Assembly: GCA_002689925.1 (NCBI GenBank)
Contig: NZIO01000033.1
Coordinates: forward strand, 1-62,954
Direction of reading: 5' to 3'
Length of the DNA: 62,954 nt
Origin: Candidatus Pelagibacter sp.
GTDB lineage: Bacteria > Pseudomonadota > Alphaproteobacteria > Pelagibacterales > Pelagibacteraceae
The translations under genes were made by a program, and so were the position numbers. Below the pieces are notes generated by a model that did not search any database, was not told the origin of the DNA, and saw nothing but the letters and a program-made list of their open reading frames with translations. Position 1 is the first letter of the stretch. The number at the start of each line of letters is the position of its first letter. Positions 55,682 to 62,954 of the stretch are shown piece after piece.

Positions 55682-56398
55682 TTATCCAATTTTACCCAAT
55701 ATCGGAAAATATTCTAAAATAAAAAAACCTAAAATTTGTAATTGGCCAGATATAATCGCAATACCCGTTAGAAGTAAAATTACTCCTGAAAATTTAAAAA
55801 TGTATGGTAAATATTTGTTCATATTTTTAGAAAAAAATAAAAATTTTTCTATCAAAGCAGCTGATATAATAAATGGAATAGCTAAACCAAGAGAATAGAA
55901 AGAAAGTAAAAAAATACTTTGATAGAAACTATCTTTGGTTGCTGCTATAGCTAAAACTGAACCTAAAATAGGACCAATGCAAGGAGTCCATCCAAATCCA
56001 AATGCAGCACCTACAATTACAGGAAATATAAAGTTGTTATTATATTTATTTGTAAAAAATTTTAATTCTTTATTTAAGAATTTAAAATTAAAAACACCCA
56101 AAAGTTGAAAAGAAAATATTATTATTATAATTCCTGCAAATATTCTTAAAAGATTAGAATTATTTAAAAAAAATTTACCTAGTATTGATGCGGTAGATCC
56201 TAAAGCTATAAAAACAATAGAAAATCCTATGGTAAAAAGAATAGACTTTACAATAATCTTTTTATCTTGTTTTTTTGTTAATTCATTAAATGAAATACCT
56301 GATATGAATGATATATATCCAGGTATAATGGGTAATACGCAAGGAGATAAAAAACTTACTAATCCAGCAAAAAAAACTAAAAGAAAACTTATATCCAT
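55682..56398 (-). CDS. ccdA: Cytochrome c biogenesis protein CcdA
   Basis: 238 residues with six predicted membrane helices. The two redox cysteines lie in VSFLSPCVLPIIPGY (near residue 20) and FGFGWTPCIGPILGS (near 141). CcdA carries reducing power from cytoplasmic thioredoxin to periplasmic apocytochrome c maturation proteins. This fits a cell that makes several c-type cytochromes, like the one at 4207-4743. A promoter can be read just upstream (56426-56454). Confidence 0.94.
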   Translation of the reverse strand: MDISFLLVFFAGLVSFLSPCVLPIIPGYISFISGISFNELTKKQDKKIIVKSILFTIGFSIVFIALGSTASILGKFFLNNSNLLRIFAGIIIIIFSFQLLGVFNFKFLNKELKFFTNKYNNNFIFPVIVGAAFGFGWTPCIGPILGSVLAIAATKDSFYQSIFLLSFYSLGLAIPFIISAALIEKFLFFSKNMNKYLPYIFKFSGVILLLTGIAIISGQLQILGFFILEYFPILGKIG

Positions 56399-56425
56399 TG
56401 AAATTTCATAATAAACTTAAAATAA

Positions 56426-56454
56426 TAGATATTCCTAGCAATAAGACTTGTCAA
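56426..56454 (-). promoter_or_regulatory. Sigma70-type promoter for ccdA
   Basis: On the minus strand a consensus TTGACA (56454 to 56449) and TATCTA (56431 to 56426) are spaced by 17 bases, ending about 28 bases before the ccdA start codon. Confidence 0.6.
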
Positions 56455-56469
56455 TAAGCCATTAATAAC

Positions 56470-56498
56470 TTGACGACTTTTTATTCTGGAATTATACC
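56470..56498 (+). promoter_or_regulatory. Sigma70-type promoter for rpmB
   Basis: TTGACG (56470-56475) and TATACC (56493-56498) are 17 bases apart, with the rpmB ATG at 56519. AAAGGA at 56505-56510 is the ribosome site, so the leader is very short. Confidence 0.65.
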
Positions 56499-56518
56499 CG
56501 TCTAAAGGAAAAATAATA

Positions 56519-56797
56519 ATGACAAAAAGATGTGAATTAACTGGAAAATCACCTTTAAAAGGTCACAAGGTGAGTCATGCTAATAATAAAGTAAAAAGAA
56601 AATTTTATCCCAACCTTAAGAAAGTTTCTTTTAAAAGCATTAAATTGAAACGAAATGTTGTGTTAAATGTAAGCAATGCTGCTTTAAGATCTGTGGACTT
56701 TAAGGGTGGATTGGATTTTTTTTTAAAAAATGCAAAAGCTGTAAGACTTTCTCAAAAAGCCAAGAAACTTAAAAAGAAAATAATCTCAATTTCTTAG
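56519..56797 (+). CDS. rpmB: Ribosomal protein L28
   Basis: 92 residues. [32 protein letters not shown] is the L28 signature; the C-terminal half includes [19 protein letters not shown]. It is a small basic protein of the large ribosomal subunit. It has its own promoter and is 13 bases upstream of the YhhQ-like gene. Confidence 0.95.
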   Translation: MTKRCELTGKSPLKGHKVSHANNKVKRKFYPNLKKVSFKSIKLKRNVVLNVSNAALRSVDFKGGLDFFLKNAKAVRLSQKAKKLKKKIISIS

Positions 56798-56810
56798 ATT
56801 TTTTTAATAG

Positions 56811-57392
56811 ATGAAGGATAGTTTAAAAAAAAATATTTTTTTTCTCTTAGCTTTTTCAATGAGTGGAGTAGTAATTTTATCAAATTATTTAGTTCAATTT
56901 CCTTTTAGATATTTTAATTTAGAAACTGTACTGACTTATGGGGCTTTTTCTTATCCAATTGCTTTTTTAATAACTGACTTAACTAATAAAACTTTTGGAA
57001 GCGTGCAAGCAAAAAAAGTTGTTTATTTTGGATTCTTTACTGGCGTTATTATTTCAATAATTTTATCAATAAAACAAATCGATTTAATATTTTATAGAAT
57101 TGCAATTGCTTCAGGAGTAGCTTTTTTAATTGCTCAACTACTGGATATAAAGATTTTTGATAGATTAAAAAATAGAATATGGTTTATTCCTCCCTTAGTA
57201 TCATCTCTAATTTCATCAACTATTGACACATTTTTATTTTTTTCATTAGCTTTTTTTGGTTCAGGAGTAACATGGGTAACTTTAGCTTTTGGAGATTTGT
57301 CTGTTAAATTTTTTATTACTATTTTAATGTTAGTTCCTTTTCGAATAATTTTGATATTATTCAAAAGAAATTCAATCCTAAAAAAAATTTAG
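56811..57392 (+). CDS. VUT/YhhQ family (queuosine precursor) transporter
   Basis: 193 residues, about six membrane helices. LETVLTYGAFSYPIAFLITDLTNKTFG and the later PPLVSSLISSTIDTFLFFSLAFF match the YhhQ family, of which the E. coli member imports preQ0/preQ1 for queuosine in tRNA. Import of the precursor would suit a genome with few biosynthesis genes. It is downstream of rpmB and converges on cobT with a 4-base gap. Confidence 0.88.
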   Translation: MKDSLKKNIFFLLAFSMSGVVILSNYLVQFPFRYFNLETVLTYGAFSYPIAFLITDLTNKTFGSVQAKKVVYFGFFTGVIISIILSIKQIDLIFYRIAIASGVAFLIAQLLDIKIFDRLKNRIWFIPPLVSSLISSTIDTFLFFSLAFFGSGVTWVTLAFGDLSVKFFITILMLVPFRIILILFKRNSILKKI

Positions 57393-57396
57393 ATTA

Positions 57397-59199
57397 TCAA
57401 TTAATTTGTCTTTGATTTTTTTCTTGTGAAAAAAGATTTGCTAATTGATTTATCATTACATCCCCTAGTTCTTGTACATCTGTTATTTTAATTGCTTTTT
57501 TATAATACCTAGTTACATCATGTCCAATACCGATAGCAAACATTTCTACATCAGACTTATCTTCAATTTTTTTTACTGTTTCTTTTAAATGTTTTTCTAG
57601 GTAGTCTCCAGTATTCACAGATAAAGTTGAATCATCAACAGGTGCACCGTCTGAAATAATCATTAAAATTTTTCTCTCTTCTTTTCTTTTTTTAATTCTA
57701 TCAAAAGCCCATAGTATTGCTTCTCCATCTATATTTTCTTTTAACAAACCTTCTTTCAACATTAAACCAATGTTTATTTTAGACTGTCTCCACGGTGTGT
57801 CTGCGCTTTTATAAATAATATGACGTAAATCGTTTAGTCTTCCTGGATTACTAGGTTTATTTTTTACATTCCAATTTTCTCTACTTTTTCCACCTTTCCA
57901 ATTTTTTGTAGTAAAACCAAGTATTTCAACTTTTACAGAACATCTTTCAAGTGTTCTTGCCAGTATATCTGAACATATTGCAGCAATTGTAATTGGTCTA
58001 CCTCGCATTGAACCTGAGTTATCTATAAGAAGACTTACTACAGTATCTTTAAACTCAATATTTTTTTCTTTTTTAAAGGACAAAGAACTAAAAGGATCTA
58101 TAACTATTCTAGTTAATTTTGAACAATCTAAAGCACCTTCTTCCAGATCAAATTCCCAAGAACGATTTTGTTTTGCAAGAAGTTTTCTTTGTAATTTATT
58201 AGCAAGTTTTGAAATAATGTTTTGTGTAGTTAAAAGTTGTTGATCAAGATTTTGTCTTAGTTTTACTAATTCTTTTTTTTGTTCTAATTTGTCAGCTTTT
58301 GCAATTTCGTCATATTCTTTTGTAAATATTTTATAACCTTTTTTTTCAGAATTTATTGCTTCTTTTGGAGAAAAATCTGGTTTTTGTTCAGACGAATATT
58401 CTTCATCACCGTTTTTAGCTTCATTTTTGTCATTCATCTTATCATTTATTGAACCCGATTCTGGATTAAAGCTTTCTTCTTGTTCCTCGCTTTTAGTGAG
58501 ATTTTCATTATTTTCATTATTATCTTGAGAACTTCTATTTTCTTCTTTTTCGTTTTCATTTTCTTCTTTTTTTGAGTTTTCACTTTCTTCAATATTTAAA
58601 TTGGAAATAATATTTGAAATTATTTTTGAGAATTTATTTTGATCAGAAATATTCTTATTAAGCTCATGTAAATCTTTTTGAATTTTTTGATCAAATAAAT
58701 CTTTCCAATAGCTTAATATTTTTTCTGTAACTTTAGTTTTTTTTGTATCAAAAAAGAAATTTCTTAAATAAATCTCAAATGCTTCAGAAATTTTTATATC
58801 ATTTTTTGTTTTTATTTCTTCAATTTTTTTATCCTTAAATTTTTTTTCATAAAATTTTGAAATATTATTTTTAATTCCTTTTAAATTTTCAGATCCAATT
58901 TTCTCATATCTTATTTTTTCTGCAATTGAGTATAAATCTCTAGAAAGAACACCAGAAGGTTCATTTTTTGTATATTCCTCTTGATTTGTATATTTTAATT
59001 TTAAAGACTCTGAGTCTGCTAAAGCTCTTATATCTAAATAATTATCTATATTATCAATTTCGGGTAAGTTAAGGGTGTTTTTTTCTGAGCTTACTTTACT
59101 TCCAAAATTTATTTCTAAGTTTTTTTTTTCTGATATTACTTTAACAGTCGAAGCTATAGCTGATTTGAATTTTTCTTTTAATAAATCTTCTTTATCCAC
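57397..59199 (-). CDS. cobT: CobT-like cobaltochelatase subunit
   Basis: 600 residues. The centre (about 215-300) is a long run rich in Glu, Asn and Lys. The C-terminal third is a von Willebrand A domain with the metal-binding [10 protein letters not shown] (MIDAS), [31 protein letters not shown] and [11 protein letters not shown]. In aerobic B12 synthesis, CobT and CobS form the ATP-driven ring complex that helps CobN insert cobalt. The window has no cobN or other B12 gene. It follows cobS by 6 bases. Confidence 0.92.
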   Translation of the reverse strand: MDKEDLLKEKFKSAIASTVKVISEKKNLEINFGSKVSSEKNTLNLPEIDNIDNYLDIRALADSESLKLKYTNQEEYTKNEPSGVLSRDLYSIAEKIRYEKIGSENLKGIKNNISKFYEKKFKDKKIEEIKTKNDIKISEAFEIYLRNFFFDTKKTKVTEKILSYWKDLFDQKIQKDLHELNKNISDQNKFSKIISNIISNLNIEESENSKKEENENEKEENRSSQDNNENNENLTKSEEQEESFNPESGSINDKMNDKNEAKNGDEEYSSEQKPDFSPKEAINSEKKGYKIFTKEYDEIAKADKLEQKKELVKLRQNLDQQLLTTQNIISKLANKLQRKLLAKQNRSWEFDLEEGALDCSKLTRIVIDPFSSLSFKKEKNIEFKDTVVSLLIDNSGSMRGRPITIAAICSDILARTLERCSVKVEILGFTTKNWKGGKSRENWNVKNKPSNPGRLNDLRHIIYKSADTPWRQSKINIGLMLKEGLLKENIDGEAILWAFDRIKKRKEERKILMIISDGAPVDDSTLSVNTGDYLEKHLKETVKKIEDKSDVEMFAIGIGHDVTRYYKKAIKITDVQELGDVMINQLANLFSQEKNQRQIN

Positions 59200-59205
59200 T
59201 TTTAT

Positions 59206-60180
59206 TTATATTTTAATATTAATAGTAGATTCTGGTAAATCTTTCCCAAAACTTCTCTGGTAATATTCAGCAATTATACTTTTTTCTAAATCATCACACT
59301 TATTTAAAAATGTTACTTTAAAAGCATATCCTACATCTTTAAATATTTGAGAATTTTCTGCCCAGTGTAAAACAGTTCTAGGGCTCATAACAGTAGAAAT
59401 ATCTCCATTAACAAATCCTTTTCTAGAAAGATCTGCAACTTTTATCATGCATGAGATAATTTCTTTTCCTTTTATGTTATTCATTTTTTTATTTTTAGCT
59501 AAAATTATTTCAAGTTCTTTTTCAAAACTTAAATAATTCAAAGCTGTTATTATATTCCATCTATCCATTTGCCCTTGGTTAATTTGCTGAGTACCATGAT
59601 ACAATCCTGTTGTATCACCCAACCCAATCGTATTAGTTGTTGCAAATAATCTAAAGAAAGGGTTTTGTTTTAAAATTTTATTTTTATCTAACAAGGTAAA
59701 ATTTCCTTCATTTTCTAAAACTCTTTGTATTACAAACATTACATCTGGTCGACCTGCATCATATTCATCAAAGACAAGTGCAATTGGGTTTTGAAGTGAC
59801 CAGGGAAGTATTCCTTCTTTAAATTCTGTGATTTGTTTACCATCCTTAATTACAATTGCATCTTTACCAATTAAATCGATTCTACTAATGTGACTATCTA
59901 AATTTACTCTAATGCATGGCCAATTAAGTCTGGCTGCCACTTGTTCTATATGTGTTGATTTTCCAGTACCATGGTAACCTTGTATTAAAACTCTTTTGTT
60001 AAAAGAAAAGCCTGCCAATATAGCTAAAGTCGTGTCTCGGTCAAATTTATAATCAACATCTATATCAGGGACAAATTCTTGTTTTTTTGAAAAACCACTA
60101 ATTTCCATATCAGAATCAATTCCAAAAATTTGTTTTATAGAAATTTTAATATCTGGTTTTATTTCATTTAGAGAAGTCAT
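59206..60180 (-). CDS. cobS: CobS-like cobaltochelatase AAA+ ATPase
   Basis: 324 residues. A MoxR-like AAA+ ATPase with Walker A VLIQGYHGTGKSTHIEQVA (about 68-86), RVNLDSHISRIDLIGKDA, Walker B LVFDEYDAGRPDVMFVI and sensor LFATTNTIGLGDTTGLYHG. It forms a ring with CobT. The start (MTSLNEIKPDIKISIKQIFG) is family-like. It lies 5 bases after the J-domain gene, the normal alphaproteobacterial order. Confidence 0.94.
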   Translation of the reverse strand: MTSLNEIKPDIKISIKQIFGIDSDMEISGFSKKQEFVPDIDVDYKFDRDTTLAILAGFSFNKRVLIQGYHGTGKSTHIEQVAARLNWPCIRVNLDSHISRIDLIGKDAIVIKDGKQITEFKEGILPWSLQNPIALVFDEYDAGRPDVMFVIQRVLENEGNFTLLDKNKILKQNPFFRLFATTNTIGLGDTTGLYHGTQQINQGQMDRWNIITALNYLSFEKELEIILAKNKKMNNIKGKEIISCMIKVADLSRKGFVNGDISTVMSPRTVLHWAENSQIFKDVGYAFKVTFLNKCDDLEKSIIAEYYQRSFGKDLPESTINIKI

Positions 60181-60185
60181 TTTTT

Positions 60186-60707
60186 TTATTTTTTATTTTT
60201 AAAAATTAATTTTAGATGACTATAAGCTAAAGTTATTGACTTTAGTTTATTTTCAAATTCTTTATTACCTGCATTCATGTCTGGATGATACATTTTAACA
60301 AGAGTTTTAAATTTTTTTTGTATAATAGTCCAGCCAGAATCTACCTTTAAATCCATAGCTTTAAAGGCATCTTTGTCTTTTATGGATAAGTTTTTTTTAA
60401 TTTCTTGGTTATTTTTATTAACATTTTCAAATAAATTAAAATTATCATTAATGGCATTATTCCATAAAATATTAAAAAAATTGTCAGGAGAGTCAAATTT
60501 TTGTGTTGAACGATGCCATGTTTGGTCAGATTTTATAAAGCACTCTATATCATGTTCAGACATCCCATCAAAATAATCCCAAGATTTATTAAATTCTTTA
60601 ATATGCATAGAGCATAATAATCTATATTCTTTACTATTATCTTTTTCGATCGGAGCTTTATAAAAAGCAACATTTTTACAATTTTTCCAATCACAAATAT
60701 TTTCCAT
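60186..60707 (-). CDS. J-domain protein upstream of cobS
   Basis: 173 residues from ATG 60707 (MENICDWKNCKNVAFYKAP). A longer frame back to 60824 would run into bolA and looks non-coding. The N-terminal half has a Cys pair (C5, C10) and WDYFDGMSEHDIECFIKSD, typical of the J-domain protein next to cobS in alphaproteobacteria. The C-terminal J domain has the HPD motif in LVKMYHPDMNAGN. J-domain proteins pass clients to DnaK. It probably acts with the CobS/CobT machine, which is inferred from position. Confidence 0.86.
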   Translation of the reverse strand: MENICDWKNCKNVAFYKAPIEKDNSKEYRLLCSMHIKEFNKSWDYFDGMSEHDIECFIKSDQTWHRSTQKFDSPDNFFNILWNNAINDNFNLFENVNKNNQEIKKNLSIKDKDAFKAMDLKVDSGWTIIQKKFKTLVKMYHPDMNAGNKEFENKLKSITLAYSHLKLIFKNKK

Positions 60708-60747
60708 AAATTTAAAATAGTGTATATTAACAAAATAAACAAGAATA

Positions 60748-61002
60748 ATGAAAAAACTTTTACAAGATATAGAAAAAAAAATTAAAGAAAAAATTCCCTG
60801 TGACAAATTAATTTTAATTGACAATTCATATCTTCATAAAAAGCATAAAAGTTTTGATGAAAAAAAAATTCATTTAAAGATGCAAATTACAAGTTCTTAT
60901 TTAAAAAAAATGAAACCTATTGAATCTAATAGATTAATTTTTTCTGCTTTAAAAGATGAAATCAAGGACAAAATTCACGCTCTGCAGATTGAAATTAAGT
61001 AG
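60748..61002 (+). CDS. bolA: BolA-family protein
   Basis: 84 residues. LILIDNSYLHKKHKSFDEKKIHLKMQITS and the end ALKDEIKDKIHALQIEI match the BolA fold, including the HALxI ending. BolA proteins bind 2Fe-2S clusters with monothiol glutaredoxins or act on transcription. It is divergent from the J-domain gene (40 bases) and its end overlaps convergent aroB by 8 bases. Confidence 0.9.
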   Translation: MKKLLQDIEKKIKEKIPCDKLILIDNSYLHKKHKSFDEKKIHLKMQITSSYLKKMKPIESNRLIFSALKDEIKDKIHALQIEIK

Positions 61003-62098
61003 TAGTTTTTAAAAAAGCTTTTATTTTAGTTATTGAAAATTTTTTAGTAATAAAACTTTTTCCAATTTTTTTAATTAAAACTAAGTTAATTTTTTGTTTA
61101 ATATTTTTTTTATCTGTCTTAATAAATGTAATTATTTTATTAAAATTCTTATTCTTTAAAAATTGATTATAATTATTTGGTAATTTATATTTAGCATAAT
61201 GTTTTTTTATTATGTTTAAATCATGCAAAGATAACAATTTGTTGAAATGTGAAAAATTACAAATTAACAAAATCCCCAAAAGCACAGCTTCACCATGATT
61301 AAGTTTTTTAGAGTAGTTAGTTATTCCTTCAAATGCATGCCCAAAGGTATGACCAAAATTTAATATCATTCTATAATTTTTTTCTTTTTCATCTTTGCTC
61401 ACTACTTTTGATTTAATCTTACAACTTTTTATAATTGCGTATTTTAGATAATCTAAATTTCTTTTAAAAATTATTTTTTTTGCATTTTTATCTAACCAAT
61501 AAAAAAAAGCTTTATCCTCAATCAATGAGTGCTTGAGAATTTCTGCATAACCACAAACCATTTCTCTATGCGGTAAATATTTAATTGCTGATATATCTGA
61601 AATAACTAAATCTGGTTGATAAAAAGTACCTATTAAATTTTTTCCATATTTACTATTAACTGCAGTCTTACCTCCAATCGAAGCATCTACTTGAGACAAA
61701 AGTGTTGTTGGAATATTTATAAATTTAATTCCTCTTTTAATTAAATTTGCAGCGAATCCAGTGATATCACCAACAACACCACCGCCAACAGCAATTAAAC
61801 AATCTGATCTTGAAAAATTATTTTTTAAAGTCCAATTAATTAACACATCAATAGTTTTAAAATTTTTAGTTTTTTCTCCTGGCTTTAGCGTAAAAACAAT
61901 AGTATCAAATTTTTTTAAGGATCTCTTAATTTTTTTAATTAAAATTTTAGGAATATTAGAATCAGTAATAATTCCAATTTTTTTTATATTTTTAAATTCT
62001 TTGTTGATAAATAAACCAGTATTTTTTAATAGATCATTTCCAACTAAAATATTATATTTTTTGTCTTTAGTTTTAACTATTAAATTATTTTTTTTCAT
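60995..62098 (-). CDS. aroB: 3-dehydroquinate synthase
   Basis: 367 residues. It makes 3-dehydroquinate from DAHP with NAD and a divalent metal, step two of the shikimate pathway. CLIAVGGGVVGDITGFAANLIKRG, PTTLLSQVDASIGGKTAVNSKYGKNLIG, the metal residues in MVCGYAEILKHSL, and LNFGHTFGHAFEG, LNHGEAVLLG are all present. It overlaps aroK by 14 bases. Confidence 0.95.
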   Translation of the reverse strand: MKKNNLIVKTKDKKYNILVGNDLLKNTGLFINKEFKNIKKIGIITDSNIPKILIKKIKRSLKKFDTIVFTLKPGEKTKNFKTIDVLINWTLKNNFSRSDCLIAVGGGVVGDITGFAANLIKRGIKFINIPTTLLSQVDASIGGKTAVNSKYGKNLIGTFYQPDLVISDISAIKYLPHREMVCGYAEILKHSLIEDKAFFYWLDKNAKKIIFKRNLDYLKYAIIKSCKIKSKVVSKDEKEKNYRMILNFGHTFGHAFEGITNYSKKLNHGEAVLLGILLICNFSHFNKLLSLHDLNIIKKHYAKYKLPNNYNQFLKNKNFNKIITFIKTDKKNIKQKINLVLIKKIGKSFITKKFSITKIKAFLKTTT

Positions 62099-62594
62099 AG
62101 AAATTTATAATTTTTTTTTGAATTTGATTAATATTTAATTTTTCACAGTAAACTTTAAAATCTGCTAATTTATAAGTACTTTTTCTTTTTTTATATATAT
62201 TTAATAACATTTTTTTATTATTTCCCCTCTGTAAAAGAGGTCTTTTTAAGTTATTATTCAATCTTTTAGAAAGTGTTTCTAAATCTACATCTAGCCATAT
62301 TGATATGGCTTTATTAAGAACTTCAGTTCGAATTTTGATATTAATAAACCCCCCACCACCTAAAGCAATTAATGAATTGTTATTTTTGAGACAATCCAAA
62401 ACAACAATTTCTTCTTGTTTTCTAAAGTATTTTTCTCCTTTTAGATTGAATATATCAATAATTTTCATTTGAACCTTTTTTTCTATAATTTGGTCAGTAT
62501 CAAAAAATTTTAAATTAAGTTTTTTTGCGAGTTTTCGGCCTATAGTGCTTTTGCCAACTCCCATCATGCCCAGTAAAACAAGGTTTTTTGCCAT
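62085..62594 (-). CDS. aroK: Shikimate kinase
   Basis: 169 residues from ATG 62594 (MAKNLVLLGMMGVGKS); the frame is open further back, but this start matches the family. P-loop LLGMMGVGKSTIGRKLA (8-24), shikimate site FFDTDQIIEKK, RKQEE, GGGGFIN and the lid RPLLQR are visible. It phosphorylates shikimate before EPSP formation. The aroK-aroB pair is a common operon. Confidence 0.94.
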   Translation of the reverse strand: MAKNLVLLGMMGVGKSTIGRKLAKKLNLKFFDTDQIIEKKVQMKIIDIFNLKGEKYFRKQEEIVVLDCLKNNNSLIALGGGGFINIKIRTEVLNKAISIWLDVDLETLSKRLNNNLKRPLLQRGNNKKMLLNIYKKRKSTYKLADFKVYCEKLNINQIQKKIINFYEKK

Positions 62595-62683
62595 ATGTTT
62601 AAGTAAAATTATTATTAAATTTTTTTCACAATTATGTCTTAATTTTCCTGTGTAAGTAGTCTCTAATATTATATTAATATCAT

Positions 62684-62869
62684 ATGTTAACAAAAATTAA
62701 AACTAGATCAGATGACAAGTTTAAAATAGGCAAGCTATTGATAAAAATAATATTACCTATTTTAGTTATATTAGGTGCAATTTATTTAATTTTAAAAATT
62801 GATATGCCCTCTCCAAACAAGCCTATAAAGCAAGAAATTTCTACCGATAAACTTATCAATGTTAAATAA
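62684..62869 (+). CDS. Small single-helix membrane protein, unknown
   Basis: 61 residues with a basic start (KIKTRSDDKFKIGK), a hydrophobic helix at about 18-41 (LLIKIILPILVILGAIYLIL) and a hydrophilic tail. The likely topology is the N-terminus inside and a short C-terminal tail outside. It is divergent from aroK, 89 bases away. It overlaps the next gene start by 11 bases, so it looks translated with that gene. I recognise no family. Confidence 0.6.
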   Translation: MLTKIKTRSDDKFKIGKLLIKIILPILVILGAIYLILKIDMPSPNKPIKQEISTDKLINVK

Positions 62870-62954
62870 GTTTTTATTACTATCAATCTTCCTAATTTTT
62901 GTTTCTTTTTCATCCCAATCAGATAATGAGATAGATATATGGAAACAGATAGAA
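62859..62954 (+). CDS. Exported protein, N-terminal part only
   Basis: 32 residues are visible before the window ends. MLNKFLLLSIFLIFVSFSS is a signal-peptide-like start, with a possible cleavage near SSQS, followed by DNEIDIWKQIE. The ATG overlaps the end of the small membrane-protein gene. Nothing about its function can be stated. Confidence 0.5.
   Translation, partial: MLNKFLLLSIFLIFVSFSSQSDNEIDIWKQIE

Noticed and set aside
1-62954. CRISPR arrays, prophage, insertion sequences or toxin-antitoxin pairs
   Set aside because: No regular spaced repeats, transposase, integrase, phage structural gene or recognisable toxin-antitoxin motifs were found.

Overview
The window looks like a stretch of chromosome from a SAR11 alphaproteobacterium (Pelagibacterales, 'Candidatus Pelagibacter' type). 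The evidence is a very AT-rich, lysine- and asparagine-rich coding style; spacers that are mostly under 200 bases; many start/stop overlaps; alphaproteobacterial markers (GcrA, class I lysyl-tRNA synthetase, CobS/CobT with a J-domain partner, SRP RNA next to dnaX); and a tandem glycine riboswitch in front of malate synthase, an arrangement reported for SAR11. I see no phage, insertion sequence, CRISPR array or plasmid gene.

Layout. 1-9.2 kb: end of an Ldh2-type dehydrogenase, gcrA, an ABC-2 permease, argD-argF, a membrane-anchored cytochrome c, kdsB-pheA, SRP RNA, then dnaX-ybaB-recR. 9.2-19.9 kb: central carbon metabolism, with malate synthase G under the glycine riboswitch, accA with an unusual membrane tail, tRNA-Arg, a thiolase, and a pyruvate dehydrogenase pair in which the lipoyl domain sits on E1 and not on E2; then a DMT transporter and uppP. 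20-26 kb: glutamate synthase gltD-gltB. 26-37.3 kb: an SDR protein, a hydrolase, a glycosyltransferase, and a translation block (thrS, infC, rpmI, rplT, pheS, pheT, lepA).

37.3-45.6 kb is a surface-polysaccharide island. One minus-strand operon encodes an RmlD-like reductase, a GT2 glycosyltransferase and a GT2-membrane-radical SAM fusion, and runs into bcp. It is separated by tRNA-Ser and a methyltransferase from a plus-strand dTDP-6-deoxysugar operon (rmlB, rmlA, an unusual SDR, rmlC). 45.6-46.4 kb holds two small paralogous two-helix membrane proteins, each behind an RNA hairpin and a strong ribosome binding site.

46.4-53 kb: persulfide dioxygenase, 1-Cys peroxiredoxin, and a minus-strand run trkH-ampG-NlpC/P60-TPR sulfotransferase, the last split by a frameshift in a ten-base homopolymer. 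53-62.9 kb: lysS-pyrD, ccdA, rpmB, a YhhQ-type transporter, cobS-cobT with a J-domain protein, bolA, aroK-aroB, a small membrane protein and the start of an exported protein.

Most genes are housekeeping. The parts most worth follow-up are the radical SAM-glycosyltransferase fusion operon, the pair of small membrane proteins, the lipoyl-domain relocation in pyruvate dehydrogenase, the membrane tail on AccA, the altered substrate loop in ArgF, and a recurring pattern of short perfect hairpins just upstream of start codons.
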